A stretch of DNA of 46,238 nt from an uncultured Clostridia bacterium (lineage in GTDB: Bacteria > Bacillota > Clostridia > TANB77 > CAG-508): assembly GCA_904387305.1 (NCBI GenBank), contig CAJFLB010000009.1, positions 1 through 46,238 on the forward strand. Reading direction: 5' to 3'. The notes under the pieces are model-generated. The model did not search any database, was not told where the DNA came from, and was given only the letters and a program-made list of their open reading frames with translations. The position numbers and the translations under genes were made by a program. Shown here piece after piece: positions 15,694 to 24,022 of the stretch (the stretch's first letter is position 1; each line of letters begins with the position of its first letter).

Positions 15694-16239
15694 TTGAATG
15701 AGGTAAAATTAATTGTAAAGTGCCAAAAAGGAGAAAAAGAAGCCTTTAATGAATTAATTACTATATATTATCCATATGTATCAAAATTTCTAATCAAATT
15801 AACAGCAGATGAAGAAATTGCACAAGACTTAGTACAAGAAACATTTTTAAAATTGGTAATACATATAGATAAGTTTGATGTAAAAGGAAAAGCAATGTTT
15901 AGTACATATCTTATGAAAATTGCAAAGAATTGTTATTTAGATTATTTAAAGAAAAATAAGAAAATTGCATCAGAAATTGATATAGAAACCATATCTGATA
16001 CGATTTCAATAGAAGATAAGATTGCAGAAAAAAATGAAGTAGATAGGGTATTAAAAGAAATTGATACATTACCATTTGAACAAGCACAAGCAATAAAGCT
16101 GAAGTATTTAGAAGAATATTCTTTAAAGGAAATTGCTGAAAAGATGGGAACAAAACCAAAAACCATAAAGAGTAGGATACATGAAGGAAAGAAAAAATTA
16201 GAAAAGAGGATAAAAAGAGGAGGTAATGCATATGGATAA
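15694..16239 (+). CDS. ECF-type RNA polymerase sigma factor
   Basis: 181 residues from TTG 15694 with AGAGGTG 5-12 bases upstream. Region 2 (about 8-80): AFNELITIYYPYVSKFLIKL, AQDLVQETFLKLVIHIDKF. Region 4 (about 125-178): LPFEQAQAIKLKYLEEYSLKE, IAEKMGTKPKTIKSRIHEGKKKLEKR. It probably transcribes its own operon and the P-type ATPase from the two matching ECF promoters. The stop overlaps the next gene's start by 8 bases. Confidence 0.93.
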   Translation: MNEVKLIVKCQKGEKEAFNELITIYYPYVSKFLIKLTADEEIAQDLVQETFLKLVIHIDKFDVKGKAMFSTYLMKIAKNCYLDYLKKNKKIASEIDIETISDTISIEDKIAEKNEVDRVLKEIDTLPFEQAQAIKLKYLEEYSLKEIAEKMGTKPKTIKSRIHEGKKKLEKRIKRGGNAYG

Positions 16240-16504
16240 AAATTTACAAAATGTGTTATCCAATTTAGAGCCAGAGATAGATAAAAAATGTTTTGAATTA
16301 AAGCAAAAAACAAGAGAACGAAGAATGCAAAAATTATTTATATTAGCAATTGTGCTATTATTGTTTATACCAAGTACATTGATTATGCTAGATGTAAATA
16401 TTTGGGGATTTATTGTAGGAGCAATTGGTTTGATAGCACTTGCAATACTGATTATGCTACCAATAGCCTTAAAGGAAAATACAAGAGGTGAATGTTATGA
16501 ATAA
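16232..16504 (+). CDS. Small two-span membrane protein, putative anti-sigma factor
   Basis: 90 residues from ATG 16232; AGGAGGT at 16218-16224 favours this over ATG 16226. A charged cytoplasmic N-terminus (about 1-35, LSNLEPEIDKKCFELKQKTRERR) precedes two spans (about 36-54 and 60-80). Its place directly after and overlapping an ECF sigma gene is the usual anti-sigma position, and the N-terminal helix could clamp the sigma. No zinc-finger motif and no named family were seen, so the role is inferred from context only. Confidence 0.7.
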   Translation: MDKNLQNVLSNLEPEIDKKCFELKQKTRERRMQKLFILAIVLLLFIPSTLIMLDVNIWGFIVGAIGLIALAILIMLPIALKENTRGECYE

Positions 16505-17426
16505 TTTTATAGAAAAAATACCATTCAAAAAAGTTGTTCTATTATATATAATTGTTGCTATATTGGCAGGAATTAGTTTAATCTTATTTATAGGGAATGC
16601 CTTTCAAGATAAGTTAGCATTTATATATAACTATCATAGGATTTATGAAGAATTAGAAAATAATCATAATGATCTGAAAAGCATAAAAGATGAAATAACA
16701 ACTATGTCAGACAATTCAGAAGATGTTGTAGATGTTTTAATATTAGATAAAGAAAATAAAATCATATATAGTAGTAAAAATTCTGAATTTGCAAACCAAG
16801 AAGAATTCACCTTAAATAAATCAGATAATATGACAAATGATTATTTTGTAAATCCCAATAATGACACAGCTATTTTCAGATTAACAACCAATAAAGAACT
16901 TATCATAAATACAGTGTTGTCAAACTTTGATACAGAAATTCAAAAAGAATCAGAAGATCAAATATTTTATGAGGCAAACTTTGGTAATAAGCAAGTTTAT
17001 CTATTAAGTTATATAGCAAATCATGATACAGGAGAAAAAATATATTTTATCAATGAAATCCATCCAGTTGAAAATGGAAAAATGTATATAAAAGTAACAC
17101 TAGCCATTATGATGTTTTTCTTTATGATATATTGGATATTACTGGCTTTATATATTTATCAAAATGCACTAAAGTCAAAACTAAATCCATATTTATGGGG
17201 AGGTATCACATTAATTACCAATATAGCAGGTGTTATCATATATATTATTTATAAACAAAATCAAAAAACATGTTTTAAATGTGGAGCTTCGCAAGATAAA
17301 AGTCATATATATTGTACATATTGTGGTACAAAATTAAATGAAACTTGTCATACATGTGGTTCTGTTTTGAATAGCAATGATAAGTATTGTGCTAAATGTG
17401 GAGAAGAGCAAAAAAATGAAGAATAG
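16497..17426 (+). CDS. Membrane sensor-like protein with C-terminal double zinc ribbon
   Basis: 309 residues from ATG 16497 (AGAGGTG six bases upstream); it overlaps the previous gene by 8 bases. One span at about 12-31, an extracytoplasmic domain of about 160 residues (dCache/PAS-like in feel: VLILDKENKIIYSSK), spans at about 200-222 and 232-250, then a cytoplasmic tail with four CxxC-type knuckles (CFKCG, CTYCG, CHTCG, CAKCG), that is two zinc ribbons. As third gene of an ECF operon it may sense an outside signal and pass it to the sigma/anti-sigma pair. No exact family recognised. Confidence 0.78.
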   Translation: MNNFIEKIPFKKVVLLYIIVAILAGISLILFIGNAFQDKLAFIYNYHRIYEELENNHNDLKSIKDEITTMSDNSEDVVDVLILDKENKIIYSSKNSEFANQEEFTLNKSDNMTNDYFVNPNNDTAIFRLTTNKELIINTVLSNFDTEIQKESEDQIFYEANFGNKQVYLLSYIANHDTGEKIYFINEIHPVENGKMYIKVTLAIMMFFFMIYWILLALYIYQNALKSKLNPYLWGGITLITNIAGVIIYIIYKQNQKTCFKCGASQDKSHIYCTYCGTKLNETCHTCGSVLNSNDKYCAKCGEEQKNEE

Positions 17427-17432
17427 AATGAG

Positions 17433-17467
17433 AAGTCATCGAATATAGATGACTTTTCATTTTTTTA
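17433..17467 (+). terminator. Intrinsic terminator after ECF operon
   Basis: AAGTCATC (17433-17440) pairs with GATGACTT (17448-17455), followed by TTCATTTTTTT. Confidence 0.75.
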
Positions 17468-17476
17468 AAAATTTTT

Positions 17477-17506
17477 CCAACCTTTTTATTTTTTAATCGT
17501 GTAATA
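17477..17506 (+). promoter_or_regulatory. ECF promoter of the P-type ATPase
   Basis: CCAACCTTTTTA and AATCGTGTAATA with the same spacing as at 15637-15666; only three spacer bases differ. It lies directly after the terminator of the sigma operon, so the ATPase is a separately transcribed member of the same regulon. Confidence 0.75.
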
Positions 17507-17548
17507 GATGTTAAGACTTATGATAAAAGAAAGGAAGGATATTAAAAA

Positions 17549-19856
17549 ATGGACAAAATACAAGGATTATCAAACAAAGAAGTAGAAGAACAAATACAAA
17601 AAGGAAATGTAAATACACTTCCAAAAGACAATTTAAAATCAAATTGGAAGATTATCGCTGATAATGTATTTACATTATTCAATTTATATAATTTGATAAT
17701 TGCGATTGCATTAATTTCAGTAAAAGCATATACAAATGTATTCTTTTTCTTAATTATCACAGTAAATGTTTTCATTGGTATTATACAAGAAATCCATGGG
17801 AAAAATTTAGTGAAAAAATTATCAATTTTAAATACAGCAAAAGCAACTGTTATAAGAAATGGAAAAGAGAAAAAAATAGATGTAGAAGAAATTGTATTAG
17901 GAGATACAATTGTTTTAGCACAAGGAGATCAAATTCCATCAGATGCACAAATTATCAGTGGAGAAATAGAAGTTAATGAAGCTTTGCTAACAGGAGAATC
18001 AGATTTAATCTTAAAAAGCCAAAAAGACACATTGCTTTCAGGAAGTTATGTGGTTAGTGGAAGATGTTATGCAAAAATAGAAAAAGTAGGAGAGCATAAT
18101 TTTGCCAATAGAATTATTAGCTCAGCCAAGAAACAAAAATCTAACAATTCAGAATTAATTAAGTCTATGAAAAAAGTAACAAGATTTACAAGTTTTGTCA
18201 TTATTCCATTTGGAATTATTCTATTTATACAAGCATATATTACAAGACAAACAGACATCACACAATCAGTTATTGCAACGGCAGCAGCACTTCTTCGGAA
18301 TGTTACCAAAAGGATTAGTCTTATTAATTACAATTTCATTAGAATCAGGGGTTATTAAATTAGCAAAAAAACAAGTACTTGTACAAGAATTATATAGTAT
18401 AGAATCTCTAGCGCATATAGATACCATATGCTTAGACAAAACAGGGACGATTACAACAGGTAAAATGAAAGTTTCAGAAGTAAAAATGTATGATGAAGCC
18501 ATATTACCAAAGTCATTTAACGAAATGATGGTGGCATTTGTAAATGGTATGGAGGATAATAATGCAACATTTAAAGCGATGAAGAAATATTTTAAAGGAG
18601 ATACTGTATATAACACTATAGAAAAAATACCATTTTCATCAGAAAGAAAGTGGAGTGCTATTTCTTTTGAAAATATGGGAACAATTGTTATGGGCGCACC
18701 TGAAAGATTATTTGAAAAAAGTAAGGTACAGATGCCAGAAGAAATGATAGATTTACAAAAAAGAGGAAAAAGAGTATTAGGAATTGCCTATACAAATAAA
18801 GTGATTCGTACACCAGAACTACCAGAATTAGAAGTGGTTGCTACCATTATACTAGAAGATCCTTTAAGAAAAAATGCAAAAGAAATGTTAGGATATTTTA
18901 AAAAGCAAGGTGTTGAGGTAAAAGTCGTTTCAGGAGATAATCCTCTTACTGTATCTAATATAGCAAAAACAGCAGGTCTTGAAAACTATGATTCTTACAT
19001 AGATTTGTCTACCATAAAAAGTGATGATGAAATAGCAGGAATAGTGGATAAATATAGTATTTTTGCAAGAGTATTGCCACATCAAAAAAGTATTATTGTA
19101 AAAGCATTGCAAGAAAAAGGGCATAAAGTAGCCATGACAGGAGATGGTGTCAATGATGTCATTGCACTTCGTGAAGCGGACTGTAGTATTACACTTCCAG
19201 ATGCAACAGATAGCGCAAAACAAGTATCTCAAATTGTATTATTAAATTCAGATTTTAGTGTTTTAAAAGATGTACTAATGGAAGGAAGAAGAGTTGTTAA
19301 TAACATTACAAGTGTTGCAAGAATATTCTTTATTAAGACTATATATTCTGTTCTATTATCTGTATTTTGTATATTAACCAATATGGAATTCCCATTCATA
19401 CCAATACAAATTACATTAATTGATTTAGTAATTGAAGCATATACCTCTTTCTTTGTATCTTTTGAAAGAAATGAAAAACCAATCAAAGGAACATTTTTGA
19501 AGACAGCCTTAACAAATGCACTTCCATTTGCGATTGTGATCATGTTGAATATAATTGTTTTAACAGTTATAGGAAATGGTATGGGAATAGAGCAAAATAG
19601 TTTAACCACTATGATGTATTTGCTAATTGGATTTGTAAGCATATTAGCCGTTCAGGAGGTTTGTATGCCATTTAATAAAGTTCATGCATTTTTATTTAGT
19701 ACAACAGCTATTGGATTTTATGTGGCAGCATATCTATTTAGAAATTTATTAAAATTATCACCATTGGTAGTTGAGCAAATAGGAATTGTTGCGATTTTAG
19801 CGATAATTAGTTATGTGATTATTTTTATAAAAAGAAAGTTATGTAAAGCACCATAA
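17549..19856 (+). CDS. Cation-transporting P-type ATPase requiring +1 frameshift at CGG
   Basis: Frame 0 begins at ATG 17549 and covers the first 249 codons, including TGES at about 148-151. At 18296-18298 it meets an in-frame CGG (CTT-CGG-A). Skipping the C gives GGA and the family sequence resumes as GMLPKGLVLLITISLESGV. The +1 frame then runs intact to 19856; the joined product is 768 residues. Later motifs: phosphorylation Asp in LDKTGT (about 296), TGDGVNDV (about 531) and C-terminal spans. The PKGL form of the membrane motif and overall sequence are closest to CtpE-like, possibly calcium-transporting, ATPases. An ECF promoter controls it. Either programmed frameshifting or a one-base insertion explains the break. 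Confidence 0.85.
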
Positions 19857-19880
19857 ATATTTAACAAAATATTACCTTTT

Positions 19881-19932
19881 AGAAAATTATTTTACAGGCT
19901 TTGGTCTGATATATAGAATAATTTTCTTTTTT
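19881..19932 (+). terminator. Intrinsic terminator after P-type ATPase
   Basis: AGAAAATTATT (19881-19891) with AATAATTTTCT (19917-19927) then TTTTT; the same stem as at 3332-3377 but a longer loop. Confidence 0.75.
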
Positions 19933-19978
19933 ATGATATGCTTAGATGGATAATAACAAGTTGTGAGGAGAATGTAAT

Positions 19979-20491
19979 ATGATAAAAATAAGACAAGAAA
20001 ATCAAAAAGATTATGAAGATGTATACAGGGTTGTCAAAACAGCATTTGAAACAGCAGAACATAGTGATGGAAATGAACAGGATTTGGTAGTTGCTTTAAG
20101 AAATAGTGATAGCTTTATACCGGAATTATCATTGGTAGCTGTTAAAGAGGATAAAATTGTAGGATATATTTTATTTACAAAAATAAAAATAGAAAATCAT
20201 GAAGAAATAGCTTTAGCACCACTTGCTGTATTACCAGAATACCAAAAACAAGGAATTGGTAGTATGTTAATTGAACAAGGGCACAAGATAGCGAAACAAC
20301 TAGGATATCATTATTCTATTGTATTAGGAAGTGAAAATTATTATCCAAAGTTTGGATATATTCCAGCAATACAATATGGAATACAAGCACCTTTTGATGT
20401 GGCTGATGAAAATTTTATGGCTGTGAAATTGAATGATACAGACATAGAAATAAAAGGTGCTGTCCAATATGCCAAAGAATTTGGAATATAA
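19979..20491 (+). CDS. GNAT family N-acetyltransferase, YhbS-like
   Basis: 170 residues, GTGAGGAGAATG upstream. The acetyl-CoA loop is LAPLAVLPEYQKQGIGSMLIEQG (about 78-100, pattern Q/R-x-x-G-I-G). The downstream strand SIVLGSENYYPKFGYIPA is the YhbS type. It would acetylate an amine of an unknown small molecule or protein. Thirty-six bases ahead of the polyamine-type cluster; acetylation of a polyamine product is conceivable but only suggested by adjacency. Confidence 0.9.
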   Translation: MIKIRQENQKDYEDVYRVVKTAFETAEHSDGNEQDLVVALRNSDSFIPELSLVAVKEDKIVGYILFTKIKIENHEEIALAPLAVLPEYQKQGIGSMLIEQGHKIAKQLGYHYSIVLGSENYYPKFGYIPAIQYGIQAPFDVADENFMAVKLNDTDIEIKGAVQYAKEFGI

Positions 20492-20527
20492 TGAAAAATT
20501 ATAATTTGTAGAGAAAAGAGAGAGGTT

Positions 20528-21733
20528 ATGAAATTAATCAAAATTCCCGAAGATAGATATTACGAATATAAAATTCAAGCCATGTTTGACTGCTATAAAT
20601 GGGATCCACAATTTTGTGATAGTAACACTTTATCAAAACATATATTGATATTAACGCAAAAAGAAAATGAAGAAATCATTAGGCTTACCAAAAGCTTAGA
20701 TAAAGAAACTAGATTAGCAGAAGAATATTTAAATCAAAATCGTAAACTTGCAAAAAAATTAGCACTTCCTAAACAAATTTTAGAGCAAATACCAAATATG
20801 CAAACTTATGATAAAACGCAAAATATTAGACTTATGAGATATGATTTTCATCCAAGTACAGACAATCAATGGGTTGTAACTGAAGTAAATAGTGATTGCC
20901 CAGGAGGTTTTGCAGAAAGTTCACTATTACCAGATATAGCACGTAAAATGATAAATATGCCTAAATTAGAATATCATTCATTTGGCGAAAAAATGGTAGA
21001 TACAATAAACAGTAAATTAAACAAAAAAGGAACAATTATGATGGTGCATTGTACTTGCTTTAGTGATGATAGGCAAGTTATGCAATATTTAGGAGATAGA
21101 CTTGAAAAGGAAGGTTACAAGATTATTTATGGAGCAGCAGACCATATTAATTTTAAAGATAAGAAAGCTTATTGTATTTTAGATAATAATCAAGAAAGTA
21201 TAGATTTGATTTTTAGATTTACTCCATTGGAATGGCTTATCCAAATGAAACCACGCAGATGGGATGGATACTTTAACACCATAACGAAATCTTGCAACCA
21301 TCCTATTAGCATATATGCTCAAAGTAAAAGATTTCCGTTTGTTTGGGAAGAACTAAAAAAAGCTGGTATTTGTATGAAAACGTGGAAAACATTATTACCA
21401 GAAACATTAGAAGTAAAGGATGTAGGAAAAAAAGAAGGGTTTATATATAAACCAGTTTATGGTAGAGTAGGAGAGAGGATTTCAATTAAAGAAGCATGTA
21501 AAGAGGATGAATATGAAAGAATTTTACAAGATGTAAAAAAGCATCCAAAACAATACTTAGCACAGAAAAACTTCCAAAGTAAACCATTAAAAAGTGAAGA
21601 TGGAAAAGAATATCATATTTGTCTTGGCTCATATACAATAGAAGGAGAGCATGCTGGATATTATGCACGAATGAGTCCATATCCAAGAATTGATTCTTAT
21701 GCAGAAGATATTCCAGTATTAATTGAAAAATAG
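20528..21733 (+). CDS. Glutathionylspermidine-synthase-like ATP-grasp ligase
   Basis: 401 residues with GAGAGAGG before the start. It matches the synthetase (pre-ATP-grasp plus ATP-grasp) domain of the glutathionylspermidine synthase family: MRYDFHPSTDNQWVVTEVNS (about 98-117) followed by DCPGGFAESS, then MVHCTCFSDDRQVM, and the nucleotide-binding end FIYKPVYGRVGERISIKE (about 303-320). Such enzymes form an amide between a carboxylate (a peptide in the classic case) and a polyamine, using ATP. There is no amidase domain. Eleven bases separate it from the next gene, and a homospermidine synthase ends the operon, so a homospermidine conjugate is a reasonable but unproven product. Confidence 0.83.
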   Translation: MKLIKIPEDRYYEYKIQAMFDCYKWDPQFCDSNTLSKHILILTQKENEEIIRLTKSLDKETRLAEEYLNQNRKLAKKLALPKQILEQIPNMQTYDKTQNIRLMRYDFHPSTDNQWVVTEVNSDCPGGFAESSLLPDIARKMINMPKLEYHSFGEKMVDTINSKLNKKGTIMMVHCTCFSDDRQVMQYLGDRLEKEGYKIIYGAADHINFKDKKAYCILDNNQESIDLIFRFTPLEWLIQMKPRRWDGYFNTITKSCNHPISIYAQSKRFPFVWEELKKAGICMKTWKTLLPETLEVKDVGKKEGFIYKPVYGRVGERISIKEACKEDEYERILQDVKKHPKQYLAQKNFQSKPLKSEDGKEYHICLGSYTIEGEHAGYYARMSPYPRIDSYAEDIPVLIEK

Positions 21734-21744
21734 AGGGTAAGAAA

Positions 21745-22407
21745 ATGAGAGGAAAAGAAATATATAAAATATATGCACCTGAAGGTGCGAAATGGACAGA
21801 ATGGGTGAGACCAGTACCATTTGTTGCAATTGATACTTATCATAGACAACCTATTGGTGATTGGTTAGATAGAAAAGCAATGTTCTTAAAAGAATATCAA
21901 CAAGATACAGCGATGTTTATTGATTTACCAGGTAAAGAAAGTATAGAATTGGGAATCGATTTAGCACATATAGGTTATAGACCCATACCAGTTTTTAACG
22001 GAACGGATGAACAACAAGACACACAAGCAACCACAAATACCTATTTAATTGAAAGTTGCTTAATAAATGGAAGTGAAAAATTAAAAAATATACAACTAAA
22101 AAATGATGCAAACCCAGCTTTTTTGCTTGATAGCTATAGAACAAATAGATATAGAGCAAAAGAATCTATTTTTGATAATAGTTGGGATTTATACAAACAT
22201 GATATTCCAACATCTGAATATTTTAAGAAAAATGGTATAGTGAAAATCATAGTGGTAGGAGATAAAATTCAACCAGACTTGAAAAAGATTTTCTTAAAAT
22301 TTCAAGAAAAAGGAATGGAGATTTATATAACAGATGGATACGTATTTCCCAAAAAAGTTATATTAACAAAAACAATAAAAGAACGATTAGAGAAAGAAGA
22401 AATATAG
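21745..22407 (+). CDS. Unknown protein of the polyamine-type operon
   Basis: 220 residues, AGAGGGTAAG upstream. No family recognised. It is soluble (no span or signal), with WTEWVRPVPFVAIDTYHRQP near the start, a central LGIDLAHIGYRPIPVFNGTD, and KIIVVGDKIQPDLKKIFLK near the end that could be a small Rossmann-type strand-loop. It lies between the ATP-grasp ligase (11 bases before) and homospermidine synthase (4 bases after), so it is almost surely part of the same pathway or complex. Confidence 0.7.
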   Translation: MRGKEIYKIYAPEGAKWTEWVRPVPFVAIDTYHRQPIGDWLDRKAMFLKEYQQDTAMFIDLPGKESIELGIDLAHIGYRPIPVFNGTDEQQDTQATTNTYLIESCLINGSEKLKNIQLKNDANPAFLLDSYRTNRYRAKESIFDNSWDLYKHDIPTSEYFKKNGIVKIIVVGDKIQPDLKKIFLKFQEKGMEIYITDGYVFPKKVILTKTIKERLEKEEI

Positions 22408-22411
22408 AACA

Positions 22412-23875
22412 ATGATTGAATTTAAAAATAAAATAGTACAATTTGGTTTTGGTGCAGTAGGAAAAAGTTTTTTCGAAAAAATTTCCAAAGAAATAAAATA
22501 TGATAAAGACAAATATTTCGTAATATCTAGGGATAAGCTTGAATATACTTTTTTTCTCGAACTTGGAGGGAAGATGGGGAACTTCCTTGTAGCGGATATT
22601 AATAGAGAAAATTTCAAAAGCATATTTTCAGAATATTTAGAAGAGGGCGATTTATTAATTGATTTTGCTGATAGTGTTGGTACAAAAGATTTCATAGAAT
22701 GGTGTGCAAATAAAAATATCATGTATCTAAACACAGGAGAGACAGATTGGAGCGATAATTGGTATAATATTTTTGAAGAAAACTTGAAAAAAAATGAATT
22801 ACGAAATCAATTAAAGCAAAAAAGCAATGTGAATAAATATCCTATCGTGTTGCAACATGGAAATAATCCTGGATTGGTTTCTCATTTTGTAAAAGCAGGG
22901 CTGGAATACATTGTAAAAAAGCAATTTAAGAATAATGAAGAATATCATAAATTTTTAAAGGAAAATAAATTCAATGAACTTGCGAAGGCTATTGAACTAA
23001 AAGAAATTCACGTAAATGATAATGATTATCAAGAAATCAAAGAAAAATTTGATGAAAATAAACTATATAGTACATGGTCAGTGGATTCATTTTTCTTCGA
23101 AATGTTAAGTGAAGCAACTGCTAATATTGGTACGAGTGAGAAAATAGATTATGAAAAAGAATGTAAAAATCTAGATTTAAAAAATGGTTTTTTAGAATTT
23201 AAAGATATAGCGATTGATAAAGTAGGAAAAACATATTATCCAAAAGGGGAATTTGAAGGATTTTTAGTGCCTCACGAAGAAATAATTACGATAGCAAAAT
23301 CTCTTGAAGTAAAAAAAGGGGAGGAGGTCGTATATAGACCAACAGTTATATTTTTATACTCTCCTTGTGAATTTGCAGTAAAATACTTGAAAAAAGCGAA
23401 AGTAAATGATTATCTTCATCCAGATCTCCATAAGCCACAAGATGATGATATTTCAATTATACGAGGATTTAAATACCCTAAAAGAGCAGAAATTCCTTAC
23501 AAAGAAAATATAAAACGAGGTACAGAATATGTAGGAGTATTATTATTAGGAGATAAATTTGAGCCAGTATGGGTAGGAAATAGAATTAAGAAACATTTTT
23601 TATATAAGGACAAAAAATCATCTTTCTGGCAAACACCAACAATAACACCTGTTGCCATGTCAGCGTTAGCAGCTGTTTGCTGGATGATAAAAAATAAGGA
23701 TAAAGGAGGAATATATTTTCCTGATGATATTAAGGAATATAAAGAAATCATTCATTTTGCAGAAAAATATATTTCAAAAACCATTTACAAAACAATTCGT
23801 AGAGAAAAAATAGAACATAGTCTTGATATTCAATTAGATTCTTTACAATTAAAAGACATATTGAAAAATCAATAG
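22412..23875 (+). CDS. hss: Homospermidine synthase
   Basis: 487 residues, the usual length. The N-terminal Rossmann fold (VQFGFGAVGKSFFEKI, 9-24) binds NAD; the rest is the saccharopine-dehydrogenase-like catalytic part with LQHGNNPGLVSHFVK (about 147-161), DSFFFEML and RPTVIFLYSPC. The enzyme moves an aminobutyl group between putrescine units with NAD to give sym-homospermidine, in the cytoplasm. Start at ATG 22412, only 4 bases after the previous stop; the ribosome site lies inside the preceding gene. With the ATP-grasp ligase upstream this suggests polyamine synthesis and conjugation from one operon. Confidence 0.85.
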   Translation: MIEFKNKIVQFGFGAVGKSFFEKISKEIKYDKDKYFVISRDKLEYTFFLELGGKMGNFLVADINRENFKSIFSEYLEEGDLLIDFADSVGTKDFIEWCANKNIMYLNTGETDWSDNWYNIFEENLKKNELRNQLKQKSNVNKYPIVLQHGNNPGLVSHFVKAGLEYIVKKQFKNNEEYHKFLKENKFNELAKAIELKEIHVNDNDYQEIKEKFDENKLYSTWSVDSFFFEMLSEATANIGTSEKIDYEKECKNLDLKNGFLEFKDIAIDKVGKTYYPKGEFEGFLVPHEEIITIAKSLEVKKGEEVVYRPTVIFLYSPCEFAVKYLKKAKVNDYLHPDLHKPQDDDISIIRGFKYPKRAEIPYKENIKRGTEYVGVLLLGDKFEPVWVGNRIKKHFLYKDKKSSFWQTPTITPVAMSALAAVCWMIKNKDKGGIYFPDDIKEYKEIIHFAEKYISKTIYKTIRREKIEHSLDIQLDSLQLKDILKNQ

Positions 23876-23922
23876 TGGAAAGAATTAAAATTTTAGATAA
23901 AAAGAAAGAGCATGAAAATACT

Positions 23923-24016
23923 TTTTTTATTGAATAGGAAAGTAAATTTTCCTATTCAATAAAAAACAATGATGCACAGAAAAATTGCGTAGCAATTTTT
24001 CGCGTCGACAAATCTT
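23923..24016. repeat. Structured repeat element 1 (two hairpins plus conserved core)
   Basis: A perfect 19-base inverted repeat (23923-23941 / 23948-23966, containing ATTGAATAGGAAA) is followed by a 46-base core (23971-24016) made of GATGCACAG, the hairpin AAAAATTGC-GTA-GCAATTTTT, and CGCGTCGACAAATCTT. The core recurs at 27799-27844 with changes mainly in the hairpin loop. It lies between convergent genes hss and the DUF2207 gene and ends 6 bases from the latter's stop. Confidence 0.65.
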
Positions 24017-24022
24017 GTAGTA

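Noticed and set aside
18195..18296. Independent start of the second half of the P-type ATPase at an internal ATG
   Set aside because: The frame before 18297 has no family resemblance and no ribosome site; the homology crosses exactly at the CGG.
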